DNA of 64,000 nucleotides from Streptomyces sp. SA15 (GTDB taxonomy: Bacteria > Actinomycetota > Actinomycetes > Streptomycetales > Streptomycetaceae), in the NCBI RefSeq assembly GCF_002291145.1, contig NZ_NTGE01000074.1, positions 54,358 through 118,357 on the forward strand, in the 5' to 3' direction. The first letter of the stretch is position 1. Every line of letters starts with the position of its first letter. Both the position numbers and the translations under genes were made by a program. The notes under the pieces were generated by a model, which made no database searches, was not told the origin of the DNA, and was given only the letters and a program-made list of their open reading frames with translations. This document shows positions 56,098 through 64,000 of this stretch, one piece after another.

Positions 56098-56604
56098 ATG
56101 GCGAAGAAGGCGAAACAGAAGCAACAACAGTCGGGCGGCACGCCGGCGACGGTGGCACTGATGGCCGCGGGGGTGTCGTACACGGTCCACTCCTACGACC
56201 ACGACCCCTCCCATCCCTCCTACGGCGAGGAGGCGGCCGAGGCGATGGGCGTCTCGCCGGAGCGGGTGTTCAAGACGCTGGTCGCGGACGTCGACGGCGC
56301 CCTGACGGTGGCGATCGTCCCCGTCGCGGGCCAGCTGGACCTCAAGGCGCTGGCGGCGGCGGTCGGCGGCAAGCGCGCCGCGATGGCCGACCCGGCGCTC
56401 GCCGAACGCACCACGGGCTACGTCCGCGGCGGCATCTCCCCGCTCGGCCAGCGCAAGAAGCTCCCCACGGTCCTGGACGCCTCGGCCTCCACCCACCCCA
56501 CGATCTGCGTCTCGGCGGGCCGCCGCGGCCTGGAGGTCGAACTCGCCCCCGAGGCCCTGACGAAGCTGACGGAAGCGGTGGTGGCCCCGATCGGCCGTGC
56601 GTAA
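56098..56604 (+). CDS. ybaK: YbaK/EbsC family Cys-tRNA(Pro) deacylase
   Basis: 168 aa. After a basic leader (MAKKAKQKQQQSGG) the fold shows VFKTLVADVDG with the catalytic Lys, YVRGGISPLGQRKKLPTVLD with the GG-SP-G substrate loop, and ICVSAGRRGLEVELAP. It deacylates Cys wrongly attached to tRNA-Pro. It lies 37 bases after the LON-domain gene. Confidence 0.92.
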   Translation: MAKKAKQKQQQSGGTPATVALMAAGVSYTVHSYDHDPSHPSYGEEAAEAMGVSPERVFKTLVADVDGALTVAIVPVAGQLDLKALAAAVGGKRAAMADPALAERTTGYVRGGISPLGQRKKLPTVLDASASTHPTICVSAGRRGLEVELAPEALTKLTEAVVAPIGRA

Positions 56605-56649
56605 CCCCTCGTGCCGGCATAAGGAGCACTTCCAAGCGCCGAGACAATT

Positions 56650-56720
56650 CCAGCCCGTCCGGCGTTTGAGGACGAGGCCCGTTCAGGGCCGACAGAGGGC
56701 CTGGGGGCGCAGCCCCCAGG
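56650..56720. repeat. Streptomyces-type intergenic repeat with nested hairpins
   Basis: CCAGCCCGTCCGGCGTTTGA, GGACGAGG, the hairpin GGCCCGTTCAGGGCC and the hairpin CCTGGGGGCGCAGCCCCCAG. I associate this order with many Streptomyces intergenic regions. It lies between ybaK and the convergent DUF2567-like gene and probably ends transcription too. Confidence 0.65.
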
Positions 56721-56785
56721 ATGGGACGGGTAGGGGCGGCGGGGGCGAGAGAAACTCCGCCCGCACCCACGACGCACCGACAGCC

Positions 56786-57472
56786 CTACGACGCCGGCGG
56801 CACCCCATACGGCCCCTGCGGATACGGCTCCGGATCCCGAGGCCCGAACAACGCCGTCAACCCCAGATGAACGACCAGCGCGGCCAGGGACCACACCAGC
56901 AACGCCCCCTTCGCCCCCAACTTCAACGGCGCCGAGAACGTAACCCCCTTGCCCACATCCTTCGCATGCGCGACCACATCCTGCGCCGGCCCGAGCCACA
57001 CCCCCAGCCGCCACGCCAGCAACGACCCCAGCAGCCCCCCGACGGTCAGCGCCACCACCAGCGGCACTCCCCCACGCCGCCGCAAGAAGAACACGACGAA
57101 CGCGCTCACGACCCCGAAGGCCGAGGCCAGCAGAGTGAACGTTCCGTCGACCCCGACCGCCTGCTCCCCCTCGGTGTCCTTGAGATAGACGACCCAGTCC
57201 TTGTCCACCACGTCACCGACCAGCGGCACATGCGGCGCCAGCCACCACCACAGCACCCCGAGCAGCACCCCACCGAGCGCCACCGCCACCGTGATCACGG
57301 CGGCCTCCCGCACTTCGGTCTTCATCCCGGGCCCATCCTGTCCGTACGAAGCGTGCGCGCCGTACGCGTCCGCATCCGGCGCGGAAGCCACGTACCCGGG
57401 AGGCGCAGCCTGCCACGCGTTGTGCGGGGACTGTTCATGCGGCGGCGGTGGAGGAGTCAACGGTGCGGTCAC
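56786..57472 (-). CDS. DUF2567-like membrane protein
   Basis: 228 aa. A proline-rich cytosolic leader (MTAPLTPPPPPHEQSPHNAW) precedes four helices: AAVITVAVALGGVLLGVLWWWLAP, LLASAFGVVSAFVVFFL, VPLVVALTVGGLLGSLLAW and ALLVWSLAALVVHLGL. The loop after the first helix, VVDKDWVVYLKDTEGEQAVGVDGTF, is typical of DUF2567. GTG start at 57472, 34 bases after the ABC permease gene, so it may be in that operon. Function unknown. Confidence 0.68.
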   Translation of the reverse strand: MTAPLTPPPPPHEQSPHNAWQAAPPGYVASAPDADAYGAHASYGQDGPGMKTEVREAAVITVAVALGGVLLGVLWWWLAPHVPLVGDVVDKDWVVYLKDTEGEQAVGVDGTFTLLASAFGVVSAFVVFFLRRRGGVPLVVALTVGGLLGSLLAWRLGVWLGPAQDVVAHAKDVGKGVTFSAPLKLGAKGALLVWSLAALVVHLGLTALFGPRDPEPYPQGPYGVPPAS

Positions 57473-57506
57473 TCTGACATCGTGCCAGGCCCGCCTGTGC
57501 GCCGCG

Positions 57507-58328
57507 TCACCGGACGGCCGCCCGACGGTACGCCCAGGTGGCGACGGCCAGCGACACCACGCCGACCGCCCCGCACACGGCGAGATCGCCGAGCACGAAG
57601 GCCCAGTCGGGGTCCGGCCCGAAGGTCCGCGCGAAGGCCTCCACGCCGTACGTCGACGGCAGCAGATCGCGTGCGAAGCGCACCGCCTCCGGCATCCGGT
57701 CCGCCGGCAGCACCCCCAGCAGCAGCGCCGCGGACATGCCCAGCTGACCGAGCAGCGTGGCCAGTTCGGGACGCGGCGCGAGCAGCCCCAGCGCGGCGCC
57801 CAGCCCGGCGAGCGCGGCGCCGGCGAGCGGGATCACCGCGGCGAGCACCCACAGGTGCGCCAGCGGCAGCCCGAACAGCACGCTTCCGAAGACGGCCGTC
57901 ACGACGGTCCCCGGCACGGTGAACGACGCGTACGCGCCCGCCGCCCCCAGCACCATCGCCGCCGGCGGCACCGGCAGCGTCGCGTAGTGGTCGAGCCCGC
58001 CGCTGGCCCGCAGCTGGCCGAAGTACTGGGCGAGCAGGTTCAGCGCGACGAAGGCCACCACCAGCACCGACGAACCGGCGACCACCGCCTGCGCCTCCGC
58101 CCCGTCGTCCACGACCCCACGCATGAGGATCATGATCCCGATCGACTGGAACGTGGCGACGAACAGCAGCGGGATGCGCGCGACCCGCGCCCGGGACAGC
58201 TGCGCCCGGTACACGGCCACCAGCGCCGGCCACAGCCGCGCGCGGGGGCCGAGCTCGGCCGCCTCCCGGACCGTCTCTTCCACGGCCAGGGCGCTGCCCG
58301 GCAGAACCTCTGCGGGTACGACACTCAC
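57507..58328 (-). CDS. ABC-2 type transporter permease
   Basis: 273 aa with six predicted helices after a cytosolic start. The ABC-2 signature region GVLPADRMPEAVRFARDLLPSTYGVEAFARTFGP lies between helices 5 and 6 (split here around residue 215). It partners the ATPase encoded 103 bases upstream. Substrate unknown; drug or lipid export is possible. Confidence 0.82.
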   Translation of the reverse strand: MSVVPAEVLPGSALAVEETVREAAELGPRARLWPALVAVYRAQLSRARVARIPLLFVATFQSIGIMILMRGVVDDGAEAQAVVAGSSVLVVAFVALNLLAQYFGQLRASGGLDHYATLPVPPAAMVLGAAGAYASFTVPGTVVTAVFGSVLFGLPLAHLWVLAAVIPLAGAALAGLGAALGLLAPRPELATLLGQLGMSAALLLGVLPADRMPEAVRFARDLLPSTYGVEAFARTFGPDPDWAFVLGDLAVCGAVGVVSLAVATWAYRRAAVR

Positions 58329-58431
58329 GTCGCGCGGCTCCCCTCTCTGGGTTTCACTCCGGCAGTCGCCCTGTTCCGTACGGATGCGGCGGTCCGCGTA
58401 CTCAAGGCCACGGTCCGTGTGCTGAACATGC

Positions 58432-59451
58432 TCAAGCCTTCACCAGCCCCTGCTGTGCGGCACCGCCCAGCGCCAGGTACACGTCCTCCAGGCTCGGCGT
58501 GGTCAGCGTGAAGTCGTCCAGCGCCGCGAAGGCGGCCCCGCCGGTGACGGTGGCGACGACCGTGCGGGCCTCGTCCGGGGCGAGCCGCAGCGTCCAGCGG
58601 CGCCCGCACTCCACGGCCCTGTCCTGCAGTGCGGCGACCTCGGGGACGTGCAGCGGCGCCGCCTCACGCCACACCAGGTCGACCCGGACCTCCCCGGCGA
58701 CCTGCTCCTTCAGCCCGACGGGCGTGTCGCAGGCGATCACGCGCCCCCGGTCGAGCACCGCGACCCGGTCGAGGACGGTCTCGGCCTCGATGACGTTGTG
58801 GGTGACGAGCAGCACGGTCGTACCGCGCTCGGCCCGGCGCCGGTCCACGGCGGACCACACCGCGCGCCGCGCCACGGGGTCCATGCCGGTGGTCGGCTCG
58901 TCGAGGACGAGCAGCGGCCGCTCCCCCACCAGAGCGGTGGCGAAGCAGGCCAGCCGACGCTGCCCGCCGGACAGCTTCTTCAGCGGCCGCGCGGCGATCG
59001 GCGTGAGGCCCAGCTCGTCCAGTACGGCGTCCCGCTCGGCCCGCGCCCGACTCGCCTCCAGGCCGCGCAGCCGCCCAGTGGTCTCCGCGGCGAGCGACAC
59101 GGTCAGTTCGTCGAGGGCGCTGGACTCCTGTCCGAGGTAGGCGAGGATCCGCGCGGCCCGCTCCGGATGGCGCACGATGTCGTGCCCGAGGATCTCGACG
59201 CTGCCGCGGTCGGGCCGCATCAGCCCGGTCAGCTGCCGTACGAGGGTGGTCTTGCCGGCGCCGTTCGGCCCGAGCAGACCGAAGATCTCACCCCGGCGGA
59301 TGTCCAGCCGTACGTCGTCGGTGGCCCTCACCTCGGGCGTTGCCGGCGCGCCACGCCGGCCGCGTACCGCCGGATAGGTCTTGGTCAGTCCGCGCACCGC
59401 GCACACGACATCGTCACCGTGCCGAAGTGCCTGTGCCGCGCGCGTACTCAC
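58432..59451 (-). CDS. ABC transporter ATP-binding protein
   Basis: 339 aa. Walker A GPNGAGKTT (about 60-68), signature LSGGQRRLA, Walker B LLVLDEPTTGMDP and the H-loop in LLVTHNVIEAE. The C-terminal 90 residues are an accessory domain as in DrrA-type exporters (RVDLVWREAAPLHVPEV). GTG start. It pairs with the downstream ABC-2 permease. Confidence 0.9.
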   Translation of the reverse strand: MSTRAAQALRHGDDVVCAVRGLTKTYPAVRGRRGAPATPEVRATDDVRLDIRRGEIFGLLGPNGAGKTTLVRQLTGLMRPDRGSVEILGHDIVRHPERAARILAYLGQESSALDELTVSLAAETTGRLRGLEASRARAERDAVLDELGLTPIAARPLKKLSGGQRRLACFATALVGERPLLVLDEPTTGMDPVARRAVWSAVDRRRAERGTTVLLVTHNVIEAETVLDRVAVLDRGRVIACDTPVGLKEQVAGEVRVDLVWREAAPLHVPEVAALQDRAVECGRRWTLRLAPDEARTVVATVTGGAAFAALDDFTLTTPSLEDVYLALGGAAQQGLVKA

Positions 59452-59529
59452 AAGGGACGAGACTACGGGGTCCGCGGCGCCCGCCCGTCCTCGGGTCCGC
59501 CCATGACGACAAATCCACCGGTAAGGATC

Positions 59530-60759
59530 TCACTCACCGGCAGGCGCGTGCTCCGCGGCCGTGCGGACGTCGACCTCCCGCCAGAATCCGGCCCTGATCG
59601 CGTACCGGTCGTGCTCGTCGATCTGGTCGTCCTTGTGGGCGAGCAGCCCGAACCGGGCGGCGTACCTGAGCAGCTCTCCGTCGATCCGGTGCGGAATCCG
59701 CGGGTACATCCCCGACAGCTTCTGCAGATGGCTCTGATCCCCGAGCCGCCCCATCCAGCGCCGCGCGAAGACCTGCCCCACCTCGTACGGATCGCCGCCG
59801 ACCGTGGTGATGTCCTCCTCCCGGTCGGCCCACCGCTGCTCGGCCGTGGTCAGCTGCGCCAGCGTCGGCATGGAGGCGGCCTCGGGGGGCTCGCCGGCGA
59901 CGCCGGGGCGGTCGACCCAGCCCTTGTCGGAGGACCAGCGCAGGGTCGCGGTCTGGGGCGGTGGGGCGGGCTGCACGCCGGGCGCCCGGAGCGCGGCCAG
60001 GTCCTTGGGTGTGGGCACGCCCTTGGGCGCGGGCACCCGCTCCTGCGTGCCGTTCTCCGAGGGGGCGGCCGCGGGGGCGTGCTCACTCTCCTCGGCGGGC
60101 CGCTCGGCCGTCGAGGAGAGCGCGGACTCGGGCAGCGGCGCGGAGAGGATGGCCGCGATCTCGGGCCGTGGCGCGGGCGGCGGCGCACAGATCCCGCCGA
60201 GCTCCTTGGCGCGTACGGCCTTGGTGATCCAGGTACGGTCCAGCACGCGCCGCTCGTCGGCCTCGGCGACCAGGTCCTCGGACTGGTTGTAGTCGCCGTC
60301 GGCGGCCTGCACAGCCCACAGGTGTACGGCGACGCCGTGCTCCTTGGCGGCCATCATGCCCGGCAGCAGGTCGCCGTCGCCGGTGACGAGGACGACGTCG
60401 GAGCAGGCGCGGTTGCGGGCGAGCTCGGTCAGCTCGGCGTGCATGGCGGCGTCGACGCCCTTCTGGGCCCAGCGTCCGTCGCTGCGGGTCAGCGCGCCGA
60501 GCCGGACGGTGACCCGGGGCATGACGCGGAGCCTGCGGTGTTCGGGCTGCGGGACGCGGTCGGGGGCGCCGTCGAACCAGTAGATGCGCAGCAGGGGCCG
60601 TTCCGTGTCGGACTCGGCGCGCTCGCGCAGCCCCTGGATGAGGGCGGTGTGGTCGACGGTGATCCGGGATCGCGAGGGCTCCCCGGCAAGGAGACTGGCG
60701 GCGGCCCCCAGCAGATACCCGGCGTCCACCAGGACGATGCAGCGGTCCACACGACTCAC
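59530..60759 (-). CDS. NYN-domain (PIN-like) nuclease protein
   Basis: 409 aa. The N-terminal NYN domain has the acidic sites VLVDAGYLLG (9-18), KGVDAAMHAEL and VTGDGDLLPGM, the pattern of Mg-dependent RNases. Residues about 195-290 are a Pro/Ala/Glu-rich linker. The C-terminal region (WADREEDITTVGGDPYEVGQVFARRW, then SGMYPRIPHRIDGELLRYAARFGLLAHK) is a compact helical domain, possibly an RNA-binding winged helix. The target is unknown. GTG start. It is divergent from the 54-aa basic protein gene. Confidence 0.82.
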   Translation of the reverse strand: MSRVDRCIVLVDAGYLLGAAASLLAGEPSRSRITVDHTALIQGLRERAESDTERPLLRIYWFDGAPDRVPQPEHRRLRVMPRVTVRLGALTRSDGRWAQKGVDAAMHAELTELARNRACSDVVLVTGDGDLLPGMMAAKEHGVAVHLWAVQAADGDYNQSEDLVAEADERRVLDRTWITKAVRAKELGGICAPPPAPRPEIAAILSAPLPESALSSTAERPAEESEHAPAAAPSENGTQERVPAPKGVPTPKDLAALRAPGVQPAPPPQTATLRWSSDKGWVDRPGVAGEPPEAASMPTLAQLTTAEQRWADREEDITTVGGDPYEVGQVFARRWMGRLGDQSHLQKLSGMYPRIPHRIDGELLRYAARFGLLAHKDDQIDEHDRYAIRAGFWREVDVRTAAEHAPAGE

Positions 60760-60974
60760 CCTCTTCCCGGGAGGTTTGCTTCGGGCTTGCTTCGAGTCTG
60801 CCCGACCACGCGGGGGTTAACGGCCGGAACTCGATCTTCGGCGTGGCGTTTCGGGGCATCGCGCTCCGACGAACCCTGTCACGGACGGTAATTATCCGAC
60901 ATGCGCGCTTTGCCAGCCTATGTGAATCTGATCCCGGCCCTGGCCCCTAGATCCCCCGCAGGAGGTAGATCACC

Positions 60975-61139
60975 ATGGCCAAGAACAAGAAGCAGGACCG
61001 TAAGCAGCCGCAGTCCGAGCGTGGTCAGCAGCAGGCCCAGCAGTCGTCGGTGGAGACGCAGGCCGAGCACCGCCCCACCCAGGTGACGCCTGGTGACATA
61101 GCCCGCAAGGGCCGCCAGAAGCGCTTCGGTCACAACTGA
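60975..61139 (+). CDS. 54-aa basic, Gln-rich small protein
   Basis: MAKNKKQDRKQPQSERGQQQ, then AQQSSVETQAEHRPTQVTPGDIARKG and RQKRFGHN. No hydrophobic segment. The Lys/Arg/Gln content and C-terminal RQKRFGHN look like a nucleic-acid-binding or disordered protein. A strong AGGAGGT lies 8 bases before ATG 60975, so it is probably well expressed. Followed by a terminator shared with dnaE. Not recognised. Confidence 0.8.
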   Translation: MAKNKKQDRKQPQSERGQQQAQQSSVETQAEHRPTQVTPGDIARKGRQKRFGHN

Positions 61140-61176
61140 ATCTGCGTGACGGGCTGTTGCGGCCCGGACACATGAA

Positions 61177-61208
61177 GAGGGGCGCATCCGATGACGGGTG
61201 CGCCCCTC
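61177..61208. terminator. Hairpin terminator between the small basic protein gene and dnaE
   Basis: GAGGGGCGCA (61177-61186) pairs with TGCGCCCCTC (61199-61208), with CCG/CGG pairing near the ATGA loop. It lies 37 bases after the small gene and 79 bases after the dnaE stop on the other strand. Confidence 0.8.
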
Positions 61209-61226
61209 GCGTGCGTCAGTTGCTCG

Positions 61227-61262
61227 TCCCGGTACTCATCCCGGTACTCGTCCCGGTACTCG
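61227..61262. repeat. 12-bp tandem repeat downstream of dnaE
   Basis: TCCCGGTACTC[AG] three times at 61227-61238, 61239-61250 and 61251-61262, with a partial fourth unit. Confidence 0.92.
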
Positions 61263-61286
61263 TCCCGCCCAGGACGGCCACTGCGC

Positions 61287-64000
61287 TCAGCCGGCGAGGC
61301 AGGACGGGCCCAGTAGCACCTTCAGGTCGCCGAAGAGGGCCGGGTCGGGCTTCACGCGATGCCGGTCCAGGCGCAGCACGGTCGTCTTGCGCGGCCCCTG
61401 GAGCTTGATCCGGACCTCGCTCTCGCCCTTGTGGTGGCTGAGGATCTCGCCGAGGCGGCTGACCATCGGCGGGGTGACCCGCGTGGCCGGGATGGTGAGG
61501 ATCACGGGCGCGTTGGTGCCCGCGTTCGACAGGTCGGGGACCTGGAGTTCCATCGCGACGAGCCGGGGGACGTCCTCGCGCTTGTCGAGGCGGCCCTTGA
61601 CGAACACCACCGCGTCCTCGACGAGTTGGGTCGACACCAGCTGGTACGTCGCCGGGAAGAACATGCACTCGATGGATCCGGCGAGGTCCTCCACGGTGGC
61701 GATGGCCCACGCGTTGCCCTGCTTGGTCATCTTGCGCTGCAGGCCGGAGATGATCCCGCCGATGGTGACGACCGCGCCGTCGGCGTGCTCTCCGCCGGTG
61801 AGCTGGGCGATGCCCGCGTCCGCCTTGTCCGACAGCACGTGCTCCAGCCCGAACAGCGGGTGGTCGGAGACGTACAGGCCGAGCATCTCCCGCTCCTGGG
61901 CGAGCAGATAGGCCTTGTCCCACTCGTCGGTGGTGAACTCCACGTCCAGGCCGAAGCCCGGCTCGCTGGTCTCCTCCTCGCCCATGCCGCCGAAGAGGTC
62001 GAACTGGCCCTCGGCCTCCTTGCGCTTGACCGCGACCACGTTGTCGATCATCGGCTCGAAGTGCGCGGTCAGCCCCTTGCGGGTGTGTCCCATGGAGTCG
62101 AAGGCGCCGGCCTTGATCAGCGATTCCGTGGTCCGCTTGTTGCAGACCACCGCCTCGACCTTGTCGAGGTAGTCGGGGAAGGAGGCGTACTTCCCCTTGG
62201 CCTTGCGGCTCCTGATGATCGACTCGACCACGTTCGTACCGACGTTGCGCACCGCGGAGAGACCGAAGAGGATCACGTCGTCGCCCTGGGCGGCGAAGTT
62301 GGACATCGACTCGTTCACGTTCGGCGGGAGCACCTTGATGCCCATGCGCCGGCACTCGTTGAGGTAGACCGCCGACTTGTCCTTGTCGTCCTTGACCGAG
62401 GTGAGCAGCGCGGCCATGTATTCGGCGGGGTAGTTCGCCTTCAGGTACGCCGTCCAGTACGAGACCAGTCCGTACGCGGCCGAGTGGGCCTTGTTGAACG
62501 CGTATCCGGCGAAGGGGACCAGCACGTCCCACAAGGCCTGGATCGCCTCGTCGCTGTAGCCGTTCTTCTTGGCGCCCGCCTGGAAGATGGTGAAGTTCTT
62601 CGCCAGCTCGTCGGGCTTCTTCTTGCCCATCACGCGGCGAAGGATGTCGGCCTCGCCGAGCGAGTACCCGGCGATGATCTGGGCGGCCTTCTGCACCTGC
62701 TCCTGGTAGACGATCAGGCCATAGGTGACGGCCAGGACCTCTTCGAGGGGCTCCTCCAACTCCTTGTGGATCGGCGTGATCTCCTGGCGGCCGTTCTTGC
62801 GCTCCGCGTAGTTGATGTGCGAGTTCATGCCCATCGGGCCTGGCCGGTAGAGGGCCGAGACGGCGGAAATGTCCTCGAAGTTGTCGGGCTGCATCTGGCG
62901 GAGCAGCGAGCGCATCGGACCGCCGTCGAACTGGAAGACGCCGAGGGTGTCACCGCGGCAGAGCAGTTCGAAGGTCTTGGGGTCGTCCAGCGGGAGGGCG
63001 AGCATCTCCAGATCGATGCCCTTGTTGGCCTTCACCATCTTGATGGCGTCGTCCATGATCGTGAGGTTGCGCAGGCCGAGGAAGTCCATCTTCAGCAGGC
63101 CCAGCGACTCACACTGGGGGTAATCCCACTGCGTGATGGTCACGCCGTCGGTGTGCCGCACCCAGATGGGGGCGTGGTCGACGATGGGTTCGCTGGACAT
63201 GATCACGCCCGCCGCGTGCACACCCATCTGCCGGACCAGGCCCTCGACGCCCTTGGCGGTGTCGATGACCTTCTTCACGTCCGGCTCGTTCTCGTACATC
63301 GCGCGGATCTCGCCCGCCTCGCTGTAGCGGGGGTGCGAGGGGTTGGTGATGCCGTCGAGGTCGATGCCCTTGCCGAGGACGTCGGCCGGCATCGCCTTGG
63401 TGAGGCGGTCGCCCATCGCGTACGGGTAGCCCAGCACGCGCGCGGAGTCCTTGATCGCGTTCTTCGCCTTGATCTTGCCGTATGTGCCGATCATGGCGAC
63501 CTTGTCGGCGCCGTACTTCTCCGTCACGTACCGGATCACCTCGACGCGCCGGCGCTCGTCGAAGTCGATGTCGACATCGGGCATGGAGACGCGCTCGGGG
63601 TTGAGGAACCGCTCGAAGATCAGACCGTGCGGGATCGGGTCGAGGTCGGTGATGCCCATGGCGTACGCGACGATCGAACCGGCCGCGGAGCCTCGGCCGG
63701 GGCCGACGGCGATGCCGTTGTTCTTGGCCCACATGATGAAGTCGGCGACGACGAGGAAGTAGCCCGGGAACCCCATCTGGATGATGACGTCCATCTCGTA
63801 CTCGACCTGCCGCTGGCGGTCCTCGGGGATGCCGTCCGGGAAGCGGCGCTCCATGCCCCGGCGGACCTCCTCCTTGAACCAGGTGACCTCGGTGTAGCCC
63901 TCGGGGATGTCGAACTTGGGCATCAGGTCGCGCTTCTCGAACATGCCCGTGGTGTCGATCTGCTCCGCCACCAGCAGCGTGTTGCGGCAGCCCTCCTGCC
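61287..64000 (-). CDS. dnaE: DNA polymerase III alpha subunit (partial, C-terminal 904 residues)
   Basis: The frame is open to the window edge (QEGCRNTLLVAEQID precedes the first internal start), so the PHP domain lies outside. Visible are the palm with GPGRGSAAGSIVAYAMGITDLDP, the catalytic aspartates PDVDIDF, the fingers (KVIDTAKGVEGLVRQMGVHAAG), the beta-clamp and HhH region (FAGYAFNKAHSAAYGLVSYWTAYLKANYPAEY) and the OB fold VTIGGIISGLQRKMTKQGN. It is the replicative DnaE1 type. The C-terminus is LLGPSCLAG. Confidence 0.96.
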   Translation of the reverse strand, partial: QEGCRNTLLVAEQIDTTGMFEKRDLMPKFDIPEGYTEVTWFKEEVRRGMERRFPDGIPEDRQRQVEYEMDVIIQMGFPGYFLVVADFIMWAKNNGIAVGPGRGSAAGSIVAYAMGITDLDPIPHGLIFERFLNPERVSMPDVDIDFDERRRVEVIRYVTEKYGADKVAMIGTYGKIKAKNAIKDSARVLGYPYAMGDRLTKAMPADVLGKGIDLDGITNPSHPRYSEAGEIRAMYENEPDVKKVIDTAKGVEGLVRQMGVHAAGVIMSSEPIVDHAPIWVRHTDGVTITQWDYPQCESLGLLKMDFLGLRNLTIMDDAIKMVKANKGIDLEMLALPLDDPKTFELLCRGDTLGVFQFDGGPMRSLLRQMQPDNFEDISAVSALYRPGPMGMNSHINYAERKNGRQEITPIHKELEEPLEEVLAVTYGLIVYQEQVQKAAQIIAGYSLGEADILRRVMGKKKPDELAKNFTIFQAGAKKNGYSDEAIQALWDVLVPFAGYAFNKAHSAAYGLVSYWTAYLKANYPAEYMAALLTSVKDDKDKSAVYLNECRRMGIKVLPPNVNESMSNFAAQGDDVILFGLSAVRNVGTNVVESIIRSRKAKGKYASFPDYLDKVEAVVCNKRTTESLIKAGAFDSMGHTRKGLTAHFEPMIDNVVAVKRKEAEGQFDLFGGMGEEETSEPGFGLDVEFTTDEWDKAYLLAQEREMLGLYVSDHPLFGLEHVLSDKADAGIAQLTGGEHADGAVVTIGGIISGLQRKMTKQGNAWAIATVEDLAGSIECMFFPATYQLVSTQLVEDAVVFVKGRLDKREDVPRLVAMELQVPDLSNAGTNAPVILTIPATRVTPPMVSRLGEILSHHKGESEVRIKLQGPRKTTVLRLDRHRVKPDPALFGDLKVLLGPSCLAG

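Overview
The window is high-GC DNA with strong third-codon GC bias, frequent GTG starts and gene chains that overlap by 4 bases. Gene order resembles a Streptomyces chromosome core segment: gltBD, trp, his and dnaE, with small actinobacterial proteins such as an HGxxPAAW protein, a TIGR02234 protein and a TrpM-like protein between them. I take it to be a Streptomyces, species unknown. No tRNA, rRNA, CRISPR array or transposase was seen.

Layout. (1) 0.5-10.6 kb: a catabolic cluster matching the KstR2 regulon of mycobacteria (steroid rings C/D): two SDRs, echA20, ipdA, ipdB, ipdC, fadA6, kstR2, ipdF and a FadE31/FadE32-like pair. Two palindromic operators sit at its divergent promoters. (2) 10.5-12.2 kb: an orphan cytochrome bc1 cytochrome b gene. 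(3) 12.4-19.0 kb: a divergent exopolysaccharide-like locus. One arm has a DUF2334 deacetylase-like protein and a TIM-barrel hydrolase lipoprotein. The other has a small membrane protein, a processive-type GT2, a UDP-GlcNAc 2-epimerase and an anchored laminin-G-like protein. (4) 19.1-26.3 kb: gltD, gltB and a VIT/CCC1 metal transporter. (5) 26.6-34.6 kb: a seven-gene, almost gapless operon with four DraG-type ADP-ribosylglycohydrolase paralogues, a ribokinase, a family III CoA-transferase and a CitE-like lyase. (6) 34.6-43.6 kb: lgt, a DsbA-like protein, trpA, trpB, trpM, trpC, three small membrane proteins, trpE and hisI. (7) 43.8-46.5 kb: an inserted-looking block with a TIGR03085 protein, a VOC remnant, a broken MFS gene and its ArsR-type regulator. 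(8) 46.6-52.4 kb: the main his operon (hisD, C, B, a 54-aa membrane protein, hisH, priA, ridA, hisF). (9) 52.5-64 kb: envelope and unknown proteins, a LON-domain protein, YbaK, an ABC exporter, a NYN nuclease, a 54-aa basic protein and dnaE, which runs off the edge.

How genes work together. PriA in the his operon probably also supplies the phosphoribosylanthranilate isomerase step missing from the nearby trp genes. GltBD supplies glutamate. The steroid cluster is internally consistent for opening the last two steroid rings and thiolysis, but lacks a FadD3-type ligase here. The two loci that look least described are the ADP-ribosylglycohydrolase/ribokinase/CoA operon and the exopolysaccharide-like divergon. 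The window is also unusual for many short tandem repeats, small palindromic intergenic repeats (one breaks the MFS gene, one may lie in frame in a coding linker) and several genes that look leaderless.
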